Part shown: positions 34,954 through 45,535 of the stretch, in pieces
How positions within the stretch are numbered: position 1 is the first letter of the stretch
Layout: each line of letters starts with the position of its first letter
Source of the DNA: Acidobacteriaceae bacterium
GTDB taxonomy: Bacteria; Acidobacteriota; Terriglobia; Terriglobales; Acidobacteriaceae
DNA length: 64,000 bases
NCBI GenBank assembly: GCA_003134815.1
Contig: PLCO01000012.1
Location: forward strand, 62,001-126,000
Direction of reading: 5' to 3'
Position numbers and translations under genes: made by a program
The notes under the pieces: generated by a model
What the model was told of the DNA's origin: nothing
What the model saw: the letters and a program-made list of their open reading frames with translations, nothing else
Databases searched by the model: none

Positions 34954-37900
34954 ATGGGAAATGCCTTGCCACTGAACGCCGGTAACTTCAACACTCGTTG
35001 GCAGCAGTCGTCGGCTGCGGAGAGGGCCAATTATGCGTTGTTCCTTTCCGAGCTCTGCGACTATCTGCAACTGCCTCGGCCGGACCCTAGCCAGGCCGAA
35101 GAGAGCGCCAACTCATATGTAATCGACAAGGCCGTTTACTTTCAGAACCTGGATGGTTCCTCGACAACGAACTATATCGACCTGTACAAGCGCAATTGCT
35201 TCGTCCTCGAAGCCAAGCAGGGCAGCAATCCGCTTTCAAATTCTGCAACGCCCCTGGCTTCTGCCAAGGAACCGCGCCGAATGAAGCGCGGCACTGCCGT
35301 GCGCGGAACCCACGGTTGGGATGAAGCCATGCTGGCAGCCCGCGGCCAGGCCGAAAGGTACGCAAAGGCTCTGCCGGTTTCGGAAGGCTGGCCGCCTTTT
35401 CTCGTCGTCGTCGATGTCGGCCATTCCATCGAACTCTACGCCGACTTCTCCCTAACGGGCAAAGCGTATCTACCCTTCCCCGATCCCCGCACCTTCCGCA
35501 TTCTCCATGAACAATTGGAGCAGGCAGAGATAAAGGAGCGCCTTCGCGCCGTTTGGCTCGATCCACTCGCCCTGGACCCGTCGCGCGAAACGGCCAAAGT
35601 CACTCGTGAGGTCGCCGGCAAGCTGGCCGTCCTCGCACGTAACCTCGAACTTCACCATCCACCGAAGCAGGTTGCAGAATTCCTCACCCGCTGCATCTTC
35701 ACATCATTTGCCGAAGATGTGAATCTGCTCCCGGAGCGTAGCTGGCTCAATCTGCTTGAAAGCCTGCGTGACGATGTTGGGAACTTTCCTCCCATGGCTG
35801 AGGCTCTCTGGCAGACCATGAACGAGGGCGGGTTCTCTCCGATTCTGCGGGCACACATCCTCAAGTTTAATGGCGGACTATTCGAATCCACCAAAGCCTT
35901 GCCGCTCACCCGCGATCAACTTGGGCTGCTCATTGAAGCCGCTGACTCGCGCTGGCGAGATGTCGAACCGGCCATCTTCGGTACGTTGCTTGAACGCGCG
36001 CTAGATGTCGATGAACGCCATGCGCTCGGAGCCCACTACACGCCACGCGCCTATGTAGAGCGGCTTGTAATCCCCACGCTCGTAGAGCCGCTCCGAGACG
36101 ACTGGCGCAGCAGCCAAGCGGTTATCACCGAACAGGTTAACGCCGGTGACAGAGATGCGGCCATTGAAACCGCGCGCGCATTTCACCGCCAACTCTGCTC
36201 CACCCGCGTCCTCGATCCCGCGTGCGGCTCCGGTAACTTCCTCTATGTCTCGCTTGAGCACATGAAGCGTCTGGAAGGCGAGATTCTTGAAACTCTCCAT
36301 GCGCTTGGCGACACGCAGCAGTCGCTCGAACACACCGGGCTTACGGTGGACCCGCACCAACTCCTCGGTCTCGAACTCAATCCCCGCGCAGCCGTAGTTG
36401 CCGATCTCGTTCTCTGGATCGGCTATCTGCAATGGCACTTCCGCACGCGCGGCGATGCACAGCCACCTATCCCCGTCATCAGCAACTTTCACAACATCGT
36501 GGAAGCTGACGCCCTTCTCACCTGGAAGAAAAAGTTGCCGTTGCTTGATAAGCAGGGCAACGCGGTAACCCAGTGGGACGGTGTCACGACAAAGAAACAT
36601 CCCACGACAGGGCAAGACATTCCCGATGAGGATGCACGCATCGCGGTCTATGAATATACCGATGTGAAGCAGGCCAAGTGGCCGGAAGCGGATTTCATCG
36701 TCGGAAATCCGCCCTTTATTGGCGGCAAGGATATTCGCGCCGAACTCGGCGACGGCTACGTCAAGGCGCTGCGCAAAGCCTACGACCTGGTTCCTGACAG
36801 TGCAGACTTTGTCATGTATTGGTGGCAACGCGCCGCCGAGCTTGCCCGTGCCGGAAAGATTCGTCGCTTTGGGTTCATCACCACCAACAGTCTTCCCCAA
36901 GTATTCAATCGCAAAGTGGTCGCACAGAATCTCAGCGCAGCTTCTGATGTAAAGCTCGCGCCGCTCTCATTGATCTTCGCGATTCCCGATCACCCCTGGC
37001 TCAAGTCCGCTCTCAGCGATGGACAGGCGGCAACCGATCATGCCGCCGTGCGCATTGCCATGACCGTGGGCGAAAGAGGCGAACATCTGGGCCATCTTTA
37101 CCGCGTCAAGAGCGAAGGGGACACAAGCGCAGAGGGTACCGACGTGGAACTGACGGAGGAAACCGGACGTATCTTCGCGGACCTAACAATCGGTGTCAAC
37201 GTATCGAGTGCAATGCCGCTCGATGCTAACGCTGATCTTAGTTCCAGGGGAGTGTCATTGCACGGGAGCGGATTCATAGTCACTACTGAAGAGGCGCAAG
37301 CGATCGGACTTGGCCGTATTTCCGGTCTTGAAAAACACATTCGCCCATACCTAAATGGGCGTGATCTTACTGGCGTTTCGCGAAATGTAATGGTGATCGA
37401 TCTTTTCGGTCTCAGCAGCGAGCAGGTTCGAAGGCATTTTCCGGAGGTGTATCAACGTGTCTATGACTTGGTAAAGCCGGAGAGGGATCAGAATCGACGG
37501 GCTAGTTACAAAGAGAAATGGTGGATTTTCGGGGAGCCTCGATCAGCGTTTCGCCCCGCACTCAAGGGACTGCCTCGCTATATCTCCACAGTCGAGACTG
37601 CAAAACACCGCATCTTCGTATTCCTTGATGCGAGTGTTCTTCCAGACAACAAACTCGTCAATATCGCTCTTTCAGCCGCCCATTCGCTAGGTGTATTGTC
37701 CAGTCGAATTCATCTTTCATGGGCTCTTGCCGCTGGAAGTACACTCGAAGACCGACCGGTATATGTGAAGACAACTTGTTTCGACCCATTCCCATTTCCC
37801 GCCGCGAGCGAAACTCAGCAACAAAGCATCGGCGAAATGGCCGAGCGCCTTGACGCGCACCGCAAGCGCCAGCAGCAACTTCACCCCACACTCACGCTCA

Positions 37901-38427
37901 CAGAGATGTACAACGTCCTCGAAAAGCTCCGGGGCAACGAGGAATTGACCGTCGAAGATCACGCTACCTACGAGATGGGCCTGATTGGAATTCTCCGCCA
38001 GATTCATGACGAGTTGGATGAGGCCGTCTTTGCTGCTTACGGTTGGTCGCCCAACCTGAGCACCGAACAGATACTCGCAAACGTCGTGGCCCTCAATGCC
38101 CAGCGCCGGGCCGAAGAGTTATCCGGTATTGTTCGCTGGCTCCGTCCTGAGTTTCAGGTGCCCAACGCTCCGGCGATTCAGCAGGCGCTCGGCGGCTTCA
38201 TCCCCATCGAAGTCCCGGCAGCCGCGCGAAGCAAGCAACCCTGGCCAGCAACTCTCACCGACCAGTTCCGTGCCATCAAAGACGCACTGCGTGCCACGCC
38301 ATTCCAAACCCCGCAGCAGATTGCGTCAGGGTTCAAGCCGGCCAGCCGCACCCGCGTACAAGAAATCCTTCAAACCCTCACCGCCCTCGGTCAGACGCGT
38401 CAAGTGGATGACCGCTACCTTCTCTGA
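34954..38427 (+). CDS. Single-chain restriction-modification enzyme (MmeI-like, type IIG/IIL)
   Basis: 1157 residues. An N-terminal PD-(D/E)XK-like nuclease (D76 in NYIDLYKR, then VLEAKQG with E86 and K88) precedes a helical connector and an adenine methyltransferase: motif [13 protein letters not shown] (about 420), motif IV VGNPPF (about 584), with a target-recognition region after about 730 ([28 protein letters not shown]). The same chain should methylate and cut DNA, with specificity set by the C-terminal part. It could instead be a BREX/DISARM-type methylase, but the nuclease motif and absence of partners argue against it. The SEFIR gene follows after 56 bp. Confidence 0.8.
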   Translation: MGNALPLNAGNFNTRWQQSSAAERANYALFLSELCDYLQLPRPDPSQAEESANSYVIDKAVYFQNLDGSSTTNYIDLYKRNCFVLEAKQGSNPLSNSATPLASAKEPRRMKRGTAVRGTHGWDEAMLAARGQAERYAKALPVSEGWPPFLVVVDVGHSIELYADFSLTGKAYLPFPDPRTFRILHEQLEQAEIKERLRAVWLDPLALDPSRETAKVTREVAGKLAVLARNLELHHPPKQVAEFLTRCIFTSFAEDVNLLPERSWLNLLESLRDDVGNFPPMAEALWQTMNEGGFSPILRAHILKFNGGLFESTKALPLTRDQLGLLIEAADSRWRDVEPAIFGTLLERALDVDERHALGAHYTPRAYVERLVIPTLVEPLRDDWRSSQAVITEQVNAGDRDAAIETARAFHRQLCSTRVLDPACGSGNFLYVSLEHMKRLEGEILETLHALGDTQQSLEHTGLTVDPHQLLGLELNPRAAVVADLVLWIGYLQWHFRTRGDAQPPIPVISNFHNIVEADALLTWKKKLPLLDKQGNAVTQWDGVTTKKHPTTGQDIPDEDARIAVYEYTDVKQAKWPEADFIVGNPPFIGGKDIRAELGDGYVKALRKAYDLVPDSADFVMYWWQRAAELARAGKIRRFGFITTNSLPQVFNRKVVAQNLSAASDVKLAPLSLIFAIPDHPWLKSALSDGQAATDHAAVRIAMTVGERGEHLGHLYRVKSEGDTSAEGTDVELTEETGRIFADLTIGVNVSSAMPLDANADLSSRGVSLHGSGFIVTTEEAQAIGLGRISGLEKHIRPYLNGRDLTGVSRNVMVIDLFGLSSEQVRRHFPEVYQRVYDLVKPERDQNRRASYKEKWWIFGEPRSAFRPALKGLPRYISTVETAKHRIFVFLDASVLPDNKLVNIALSAAHSLGVLSSRIHLSWALAAGSTLEDRPVYVKTTCFDPFPFPAASETQQQSIGEMAERLDAHRKRQQQLHPTLTLTEMYNVLEKLRGNEELTVEDHATYEMGLIGILRQIHDELDEAVFAAYGWSPNLSTEQILANVVALNAQRRAEELSGIVRWLRPEFQVPNAPAIQQALGGFIPIEVPAAARSKQPWPATLTDQFRAIKDALRATPFQTPQQIASGFKPASRTRVQEILQTLTALGQTRQVDDRYLL

Positions 38428-38483
38428 TTGCGCCAGTCTATCGGGGCGAGACGATATAACCAACGAGCGCTAGATGGGCCTAT

Positions 38484-39626
38484 ATGAGTGACGCAATGAT
38501 AACTGAGGTCGGCGAAGTCTTCGTCAGCTATAGCTGGGATAGCGAAGAACACATCAAGGCGGTACTTGCGCTTTCAAGTCGCCTTCGCGCCGATGGCATC
38601 GACTGTGTTCTCGATCAATACGAGGTGTCACCGCCTGAGGGATGGCCGCGGTGGATGGATCGCAAGATTGCAGGCGCGAGCTTAGTGCTGGTTGTCTGCA
38701 CCGAAACATACTTGAATCGCGTGATGGGTAGAGAAAGTCCCGACAAAGGGTTGGGCGTGAAATGGGAGGGCAATCTCATCTATCAGCACCTTTACAACCA
38801 AGGCGCGGACAACCAAAAGTTTGTTCCAGTCGTGATGCGAAATGCTGACCGCAATTTTATTCCAGTTCCTTTGCAAGGGGCCAGCTTCTTCAACATCGAA
38901 ACGGACGAAGGATACAAGCGACTTCACAGGCGCCTGCTGGGAGCGCCGCAAGCAGAGAAGCCGCCACTCGGCGAGCATAAAGCAATGCCGAAGAAAGAAG
39001 TGAAAACTGACTTCGTTACTTTCATTGAGAATCCGATCGACATTCCACTCTGGGAAAAAGCTGAATGGCGAGCGACGGCTTTTCGTGGGTGGGAGAACTC
39101 ACCTCCAGCGTTAGGAATTGCATTTCTAAACCCCAAGCCAGCTGAAGAGATTTTCGAGCAATGGCTCCAGCGCTATGGTTCGCGAGATGAATTTGAGGAA
39201 CTTCGAATCTCAATTATCGAAGGGGATATCGTTGGCGAGGATCCGGGATATACCGTCCATATCGCGATAGAACTGGAGAACGTCATCAAGCGGTACGAAA
39301 AGGCAGGTTTAAAACTGGGCGACGCCTCATTCTTTACTGCAACTCGCATGAATCGGATGACTCCTGCAAGTGACTCACCGTATTTGGCACGGTTCAAGGA
39401 GTCCTACACAAAGCATGGCGAGTATCTTCTTGTTCCGGCTATTTGCAAACCTGATGGGTCGAATCTGCAAGTTGCTCCTCATTTGGCGATTCGCAAACGT
39501 GTATTACATTTCCGGAATGCCAAGGATATTCCCGAGAATGACATCGATTCCATCGTTCTGCACATGGGCGCGCAGCATAGATCTCTAACAGAGTATGGAA
39601 AGTCCTTAAAAAAGAAGCGGCGGTGA
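38484..39626 (+). CDS. SEFIR-domain defence-like protein
   Basis: 380 residues. Residues about 10-150 are a SEFIR (TIR-related) domain: VFVSYSWDSEEHIKAVLAL, DGIDCVLDQYEVSPPEGWP, WMDRKIAGASLVLVVCTETY, GVKWEGNLI. SEFIR proteins are reported as single-gene anti-phage systems thought to consume NAD or signal. The 200-residue C-terminal region (from about 175, FIENPIDIPLWEKAEW) is not one I recognise and may be the sensor. It lies 56 bp behind the MmeI-like gene on the same strand and may share its transcript. Confidence 0.8.
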   Translation: MSDAMITEVGEVFVSYSWDSEEHIKAVLALSSRLRADGIDCVLDQYEVSPPEGWPRWMDRKIAGASLVLVVCTETYLNRVMGRESPDKGLGVKWEGNLIYQHLYNQGADNQKFVPVVMRNADRNFIPVPLQGASFFNIETDEGYKRLHRRLLGAPQAEKPPLGEHKAMPKKEVKTDFVTFIENPIDIPLWEKAEWRATAFRGWENSPPALGIAFLNPKPAEEIFEQWLQRYGSRDEFEELRISIIEGDIVGEDPGYTVHIAIELENVIKRYEKAGLKLGDASFFTATRMNRMTPASDSPYLARFKESYTKHGEYLLVPAICKPDGSNLQVAPHLAIRKRVLHFRNAKDIPENDIDSIVLHMGAQHRSLTEYGKSLKKKRR

Positions 39627-39778
39627 TGCTACGCGGGAGATGAAAGACCTGCCTTTGCTGGCAATAATGAGTGTCATAACGATATCGGTTGCATTGATCG
39701 ATGCAGTCCTTGGCGTGATGAATACTGGGAATGCGATGAACCCGACGCGATAGACCATCTTAAAGAGAATCGATTCCT

Positions 39779-40204
39779 CTATCTGCTTCGACCCCAGTTA
39801 GTTCTTCGAATTCGACTCTCCATTCGGTCGTTGGCGGCCTCAAGGTCTGAAATCTCCTGCTTGAGCCTTTCAATATATCTCTGAGCAGGCTCGGGCAGCG
39901 CCCTGATTTCGGCTGACGTTAACTCGCCGGCTTCACTGAGCGGCCGAATATAACGCTCGACTTCGCTACCGAGTCCTAGCTGTTTGAGAAGTTCGAGAAG
40001 TGCGGCGACTTCTGCGTCCACCTCTGCCGACGAAGTTTCTTCTCCGCGGTCCTTTTTATAGGTGACGAAGTGGCCAGGATGCAATTCTGCAAGAGTGACA
40101 CCAAACGTCTCACCCCAACGCTTTAATAGCTCTTTTCGCGGGTCCGGCCAAAACTCGGCCGCTTCACGGATAGTCATTGTGGCGGTGATTATGTGATTTG
40201 TCAC
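39779..40204 (-). CDS. Short protein resembling a lone recombinase core-binding domain
   Basis: 141 residues from a GTG; an ATG 9 codons in (40177) is also possible. MTIREAAEFWPDPRKELLKR and SSAEVDAEVAALLELLKQLG resemble the SAM-like core-binding domain of tyrosine recombinases, while the tail (YIERLKQEISDLEAANDRME) is a coiled coil. No catalytic domain follows. It may be an accessory factor of a mobile element or a degraded integrase. It lies 100 bp downstream of the transposase gene on the same strand. Confidence 0.5.
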   Translation of the reverse strand: MTNHIITATMTIREAAEFWPDPRKELLKRWGETFGVTLAELHPGHFVTYKKDRGEETSSAEVDAEVAALLELLKQLGLGSEVERYIRPLSEAGELTSAEIRALPEPAQRYIERLKQEISDLEAANDRMESRIRRTNWGRSR

Positions 40205-40305
40205 GGTTATGGGTTCAAATCCTGATTTTTCTCGGCGAGCTGAGCGATTCGGCCGTTCGTCTTCTAGCGTACCCCAACTTGCGAGTCGCGAAACAACAAT
40301 GGGCG

Positions 40306-42054
40306 CTATTGCGGGAACATATACATGGGATCTTTGCAGTTGTGCTCTTCCGCGAAGAAACTCGGGACACGCTCCTGGCCCCAGATTTTCTTTCCGGCGC
40401 GCTGCGGGTGCAAGCGAAAATGCGCATTGCGCTCCTCAATATATCGATCGATGGCTTCGGTAGCGGCCACAGGCGACGAATAGTCGCTGTTATAGATGAT
40501 GGCTCGCGCCATCCCGCTGAACACTGACTCGATCACATTAAGGAATTGAGCGCCGGCCGGGAGCGGCATCGTCTCGATGACGGGCGCTCCTTCCGTCTCT
40601 GCCATCGAGTTGACCTTGTCCAAATGGTCCGCCAATTCCTTCGATACATGCCACGAAGCTGCGTCCCAGGAAAGATATAGCGTTCTGTACCCCCGATACT
40701 TCAATCGCAGTGCATCGGCAAGTTTGATCATTTCGCCAGTGTTCTTCTTGCGAGAATAGAAGTGAGTCAATTGGTTTGCGGATAACTCAAGGGCGGCGGT
40801 AAGAATGAGATACCCCTTCGACTTTTGCCACTGAGGAACGACATATTGCTCACCGGGCGCGACGCGCTTCAACCCGCCCTTCTTCTTGATTGCGAACGGC
40901 CCGTATTCGTCCACGGAGAAAAAGGCATCATCCTTTTCGAGTGCGGCTAAGGTCTTTTTGATTCGATCTACCTTTTCGCGATATTCAGGATCGTTGCTCG
41001 TTAACACCCTCCGCGCGAGCCGCCACTTCCAGCCAGCGTTGACGATAATCTCTCGAATCACATCGCAGCTGATCGAGTCGTTATATTTCACTCCCAGCGC
41101 AGTCTTCATATCTGCAAGACGCCAAGTAGTGCGGATGAATCCATATTCGGACGGAGGAGAGTGCAGGAGAGAGAAAACTGCATTCTGAACCTCAGGTATG
41201 CACGCCTTCTTGTCACTGCGCGGTTTTCTGAGAAACAGTTTCTCCGTCCCTCCCTGTCTGAAATCTCTCAAGTAGCGAAATAGGGATCCCTGCGAAATCT
41301 GCAAAAAGGAACAGATCGGGGAGGAGTTTATACCGCGGGCATAGGCCAGCATCGCCAGCGCCTTGTTGCGATTCGACCTTTGACCTTTCGTGGCCGCAGC
41401 GAAGAGAAGCTTCAGTTCCCCGCTCGGCAGCTCTTTCAATTCCAATGCAAGAGCCTCAAGAGGGAATTTCCCCTGCGAGATGCTTTGCATCCAATCGAAA
41501 ACCTGCTCTGGAGAACTGCTCGGTCGTCTGGGCTGAAGAGAGAGGCGAATCGGTGCAAGCGCGACTGCGGAATGCTCGGTCGGTGAAATTTTGGGCACTG
41601 GACTCGTGGAAACGTCTTGGACCGCGGTTGGTGCCTCTGGTCTTTTACCGCGGAGATTCCGTGATCTACGGCTGGGACTTTGAGCCCTCTCGTCGCGCGC
41701 TTGCCGCACATACTCTTGAACGACAGTGTAGCCACCCGCGAATCCGTAGTCCTCACGCAGCGCTTTCAGAATCTTCATCGCGGTGGTGCGGTATCGCCTG
41801 GGAACGTCAGCGTCGTCTTTGAGAATCTGATCGATCACGCCAATCCACGGTCGCAAGGTCGGCCTAAGGCGATGAACTTCTGTATGGTCAGGTGACAGCG
41901 GCGTAGGCGTAGGCGTTTGCGCACAGAAGAAATCGATGATTTTTTGAACTGCGTCGCCGGTCAGAACAATTTGGATAGGCGGGGCGGTTTGGCGTTGGTC
42001 CGTATTCTCGGTGTGAATTCGCTCTCGTTGGGTTCTATTCGGCTTTCCTGGCAT
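40306..42054 (-). mobile_element. Chimeric IS transposase: IS21-like N-terminus, IS630-like DDE core
   Basis: 582 residues from the ATG at 42054, selected because AAGGAGG lies 6-8 bases upstream (a frame open to 42144 lacks one). Residues about 62-120 (RPWIGVIDQILKDDADVPRR, LREDYGFAGGYTVVQEYVRQ) look like the IS21 IstA N-terminal segment. A middle helix-turn-helix (FLQISQGSLFRYLRDFRQGG) and the C-terminal domain are IS630-like, with DDE motifs FFSVDEYGPFAI, LYLSWDAASWH and LNVIESVFSG. I could not find clear terminal inverted repeats, so element limits are not given. It probably moves or moved within the island. Confidence 0.7.
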
Positions 42055-42185
42055 CTCATTTCCTCCTTGCTTGCGATTGTTTGTCGGTACGCCAGAACAA
42101 CTTTTCGCATTTGTCTGCCTGGGCGTAGCTCGATTTGCATGCATGGCGCTATCATCGTGCTAACTGACACAAAAGAGCAACTTCG

Positions 42186-43316
42186 ATGCCCTTATCGGCG
42201 TACATCAATGGGAAACGACAGATCGCCCCGCTTCTTGACTCATCGGAATGGGAAGCCCTCCGTGCCACGAGACCGGCAATCGAATTGGGATGCTGCAGAA
42301 GCCGGGGCTTCATGCGAGTTAGCAAACTTGGAACTCAGCATTTTGTCCATGCGCGGCGTTCTGACGCTTGCACATCGGCTCCCGAGAGTGCCGAACACCT
42401 ATTGCTCAAGAGCATCATTCTAGTGGCTGTCCGAAACGCTGGCTGGGATGGCGATGTTGAGGTTTGCAACCAAGAAGGCGGATGGCGCGCGGACGTGATG
42501 GCCAGCAAAGACAGGTTGCGCGTCGCATTCGAAGTGCAACTATCAACCATTCCGTTTTTTGAACTTGCTGCCCGACAGCAGGCTTACTCTAATAGCGGGG
42601 TTCGAGGTTGCTGGTTCTACGGCTACGGTGCGCTCAACCCTCCAGCTCCCACCAAAACCGATATGCCCGTCTTTCCGTTTAGCTACGGCATCAACAATCC
42701 TGTCGCGCCTTCGAAGCGAGGGATGCTGCCCGATCAAGTCAGGATCGGCAGCTACGAGATGCCCTTGCCAGAAGCTGTATCCGCCCTTTTGAACCGTCAG
42801 TTTCGACGCTGTGCCAAACAACATGTCACAACATCGGAAGGAATCACGATCTTTCGTTTCCACGAATGTTGGGCCTGCCACCGGGATTTCGATGTGTTCT
42901 GCCCAACGCAATGCTCTGCAACCTGTGATGATCGCCTGCCGGCAGATCAATCCGAAGACTGGATTACCAGCCCATTGAAGGACGCCGGCGCGCCATGGAT
43001 TATCCGCAAAGTGCAACAGTATGTCGCTGCACACCCGGAAATGAACTTAATGGTCACCTATCCGGGCTGGCATTGGGCACAAAGCTCCAGGCGGAAGCAC
43101 TTCACTTTTTGCTGTTTTCACTGCGGCGCATTGATCGCCAGCGAAATCTTCGAGCAACTTCTGGAAGATAACGAGTGCATGCAAAGCCCACAATATTGTC
43201 TGGGAACTATCACAACCATCCCGCTAAGAACTAAACAAGAGCTTATTGACTCTCCGCATTGGTGCTATTCGAAAATACATCGGTTCTGTTCGGGCACCCC
43301 TGGAGTGCCTCGGTGA
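42186..43316 (+). CDS. CoiA-like predicted nuclease
   Basis: 376 residues. Residues about 65-125 carry a PD-(D/E)XK core as in CoiA: SAEHLLLKSIILVAVRNAG, then WRADVMASKDRLRVAFEVQL with the Asp and E-x-Q pair. The C-terminal part has many Cys/His pairs (CWACHRDFDVFCPTQC, CCFHCGA), so a zinc-binding region is likely. CoiA works in competence, but no competence genes are nearby and relatives are common in defence islands. It is divergent from the transposase gene. Confidence 0.65.
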   Translation: MPLSAYINGKRQIAPLLDSSEWEALRATRPAIELGCCRSRGFMRVSKLGTQHFVHARRSDACTSAPESAEHLLLKSIILVAVRNAGWDGDVEVCNQEGGWRADVMASKDRLRVAFEVQLSTIPFFELAARQQAYSNSGVRGCWFYGYGALNPPAPTKTDMPVFPFSYGINNPVAPSKRGMLPDQVRIGSYEMPLPEAVSALLNRQFRRCAKQHVTTSEGITIFRFHECWACHRDFDVFCPTQCSATCDDRLPADQSEDWITSPLKDAGAPWIIRKVQQYVAAHPEMNLMVTYPGWHWAQSSRRKHFTFCCFHCGALIASEIFEQLLEDNECMQSPQYCLGTITTIPLRTKQELIDSPHWCYSKIHRFCSGTPGVPR

Positions 43317-43598
43317 GGTAGCAGGCCAGCTAATGGATGGCCACTCCGAGCGACACGTTCGCACCCACAGGGCATCACACTGGCCTCTATGCCTCGGTCG
43401 TTTATCCGTCTATCCCGGGAATGTCAAACCCTGCCGGGGAATGCTTTTCCCCCTGGTGGCCATCACGAGTCAGATTCAGTTCCGTCAACGCGAACTATAG
43501 CGTTTCTCGTGCCACGCAGATGCGTCTAGAATAGAAGTCTCCCGCAAATCCAACAGATATTGGTAGTTGCTGCGGTACGCTCGATTAGAGGCGCAACA
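43317..43598. other. Gap with no recognised feature
   Basis: About 280 bp between the CoiA-like gene and a small zinc-ribbon gene. Short open frames here have no family resemblance and no ribosome-binding site. I see no clear terminator or promoter. Confidence 0.4.
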
Positions 43599-43772
43599 AT
43601 GAAGCGATCCGAACCACCGATTGAATGCAAAGGCAGCGGCAATACGCATCCGCACCACAGGTCAGGAGACGGGCTGGGTATGCCCGGAACCTGCGGCGTA
43701 TGTGGCCGAAGTGCCGAATTCGTAATGAGGGATGGGGATTGGGTACCCAAGAAACACCCGCCAGCAATTTAA
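43599..43772 (+). CDS. Tiny zinc-ribbon protein
   Basis: 57 residues from the ATG at 43599. It holds one Cys early (IECKGSG) and a Cys pair in TCGVCGRSAEF, and ends WVPKKHPPAI. This spacing, with a closing HP motif, resembles very small zinc-binding proteins common on actinobacterial and acidobacterial elements. It lies 68 bp before the kinase gene on the same strand. Function unknown; the call rests on the cysteine pattern. Confidence 0.45.
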   Translation: MKRSEPPIECKGSGNTHPHHRSGDGLGMPGTCGVCGRSAEFVMRDGDWVPKKHPPAI

Positions 43773-43840
43773 CATAGCCAGAGAACCGCTGGCATGACGC
43801 ATCGTATCGAAGCAAGGCAGAGCACTCAGAGGCAACGGTG

Positions 43841-45535
43841 ATGGAGCAAGCACCAACAACTCCCCAAATCGGCTCCGTCGTTACCATCAAAGAACTCAGT
43901 AGTGAGAAGTTTGTCATTGGAAAGATTCTGCGCGGCGGCATGGGGTCGGTGTATCAGCTTATCCCTGTCGCGCCCCTCGGAACAGCCTTTGCGTTGAAGA
44001 CGTATCAACAATCCGCCAGCCGGGAGCAGTTTCTCCGGGAAGCGGATCTCTGGATTTCACTTGGGAATCATGCCCATATTGCCCGTGCATTGGTCTATCT
44101 AGAGTGGCAATCACAACCAAGCATCATCGCAGAGTGGTACAAGCAAACGGTCGAGAGTCATACCGCTGAGAGTTGGCCAACCGCTAAACTCATCAACTTC
44201 ACAGCGGGATTGCTCGATGGTTTGGATTACGCGCATAGGGTTTGTGGCATCATCCATCAGGATATAAAGCCTGCAAACATCCTTTTGGACCGAAATGATG
44301 AGCCGCGCCTAACGGACTTTGGGATGGCTAGGTTTGCGAATCGTGCAGACGGCATCGGCAGTCTTGAAGACATAAACTCTTCAATGGTGAACTCCGTTAC
44401 ATTGGGGCCAATCGGGGGCACGCCGATGTACATGGCACCAGAATTGTTCGCGGGACAGCCGCCCTCGGTCCGAACTGACATTTTTTCTCTGGGCGTCACG
44501 CTCTACCAGATAGCCACCGGAGAGCATCCCTATTGCGGCTCGGAGACCAATCATCGATTACGACCGATCCTAAGAACTAGGCCGCTGGACCTATTTCTCA
44601 AGAAAAAAGGGAACGATGCGTCCAGACTTGTCTCCGTAATCACAGCGGCAGTGCAGCTTGATCCCCTTAAGCGTCCGAGTTCTTACGGTGTGCTGCACCA
44701 GTTAATCGGCCAGAAGAGCCCACAAGTTCGAGATGGTCGTGGCGATAGCATTCGAGATGTGATTGTTAGGGCGGGCTTTCTTAGAGATACTGGACGCACC
44801 CAAGAGGCTATGGAGCTTCTACAGGCGGCAATCGCTGAACGACCTGCGAATCCCGAACTGCTGAATTCCCTTGCTGTTTTACTTCTTAAGCTAGGCCACA
44901 ATCAGCGAGCCTATGCTATCTGGGGCTCAGCCGTCGATTGCCTCAAGTTGACTAACGGCAGACATAATCACACACTCTATCTCGATCCGCTAGTAAACCT
45001 GGCATGGAGGTTGGTCCCTGAAGGACAATTCACAAGGGCCGATGATCTTTTCACACAAATGGCTGAATGGTGCAAGGGTTCTCCACTGGCCCCCTATGAC
45101 TATATGGAGTTTGGGTGGTGGCACCTCTACCACGGAAGATTCGAGGAGGCGTGGCAACACATCGCAGCTTGTGGTAAATCGAAGGTACCGGACGAGCGGT
45201 CCCTTTGGGGCTTTACACTTGCTGCTTGGTTGTCGGGGAAGTTTTCCGAAAGGGCAGAAACAATCGCCCAGACTTTTTTGAATCCGCGCGTCCACATTGG
45301 GTATGTTACTGCTCTTCTCGCTTGTATGATCGCGCCATTTGTTGCAGCAGGGAGACGGAGAGAAATCCGCGCGCTTTGCTTTCCGCGTTTTACAAACGAG
45401 CTAGCCGAAGTATCGCAGCAGATGGGGCTGCAACTTCCTGATTTGCTACTCTCATTGCCCACAGGAGAAACCCGGAAGATCATTCAATCTTTTGACGAGT
45501 TGGTCACTGGAGGTAAGCACCGTGAGCGTATTTGA
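43841..45535 (+). CDS. Hanks-type Ser/Thr kinase with TPR-like tail
   Basis: 564 residues from the ATG at 43841 (AGAGG upstream; the preceding GTG is less likely). Residues about 20-290 are a kinase: glycine loop ILRGGMGSVYQL, Lys in FALKTY, catalytic HQDIKPANILL (HQD rather than HRD), TDFG, and MAPE before the helical lobe. The rest is TPR-like (GRTQEAMELLQAAIAERPAN). No membrane helix. Its end overlaps the next gene by 14 bp, so the two form a pair; kinases in islands often trigger abortive infection. Confidence 0.8.
   Translation: MEQAPTTPQIGSVVTIKELSSEKFVIGKILRGGMGSVYQLIPVAPLGTAFALKTYQQSASREQFLREADLWISLGNHAHIARALVYLEWQSQPSIIAEWYKQTVESHTAESWPTAKLINFTAGLLDGLDYAHRVCGIIHQDIKPANILLDRNDEPRLTDFGMARFANRADGIGSLEDINSSMVNSVTLGPIGGTPMYMAPELFAGQPPSVRTDIFSLGVTLYQIATGEHPYCGSETNHRLRPILRTRPLDLFLKKKGNDASRLVSVITAAVQLDPLKRPSSYGVLHQLIGQKSPQVRDGRGDSIRDVIVRAGFLRDTGRTQEAMELLQAAIAERPANPELLNSLAVLLLKLGHNQRAYAIWGSAVDCLKLTNGRHNHTLYLDPLVNLAWRLVPEGQFTRADDLFTQMAEWCKGSPLAPYDYMEFGWWHLYHGRFEEAWQHIAACGKSKVPDERSLWGFTLAAWLSGKFSERAETIAQTFLNPRVHIGYVTALLACMIAPFVAAGRRREIRALCFPRFTNELAEVSQQMGLQLPDLLLSLPTGETRKIIQSFDELVTGGKHRERI

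Noticed and set aside
36001..36900. 299-residue minus-strand open frame
   Set aside because: Antisense to the methyltransferase core, which has clear motifs I and IV; the frame shows no family pattern.
40205..40225. tRNA gene
   Set aside because: Only a T-loop-like GGGTTCAAATCC is present; the stem pairs poorly and no other arm is seen.
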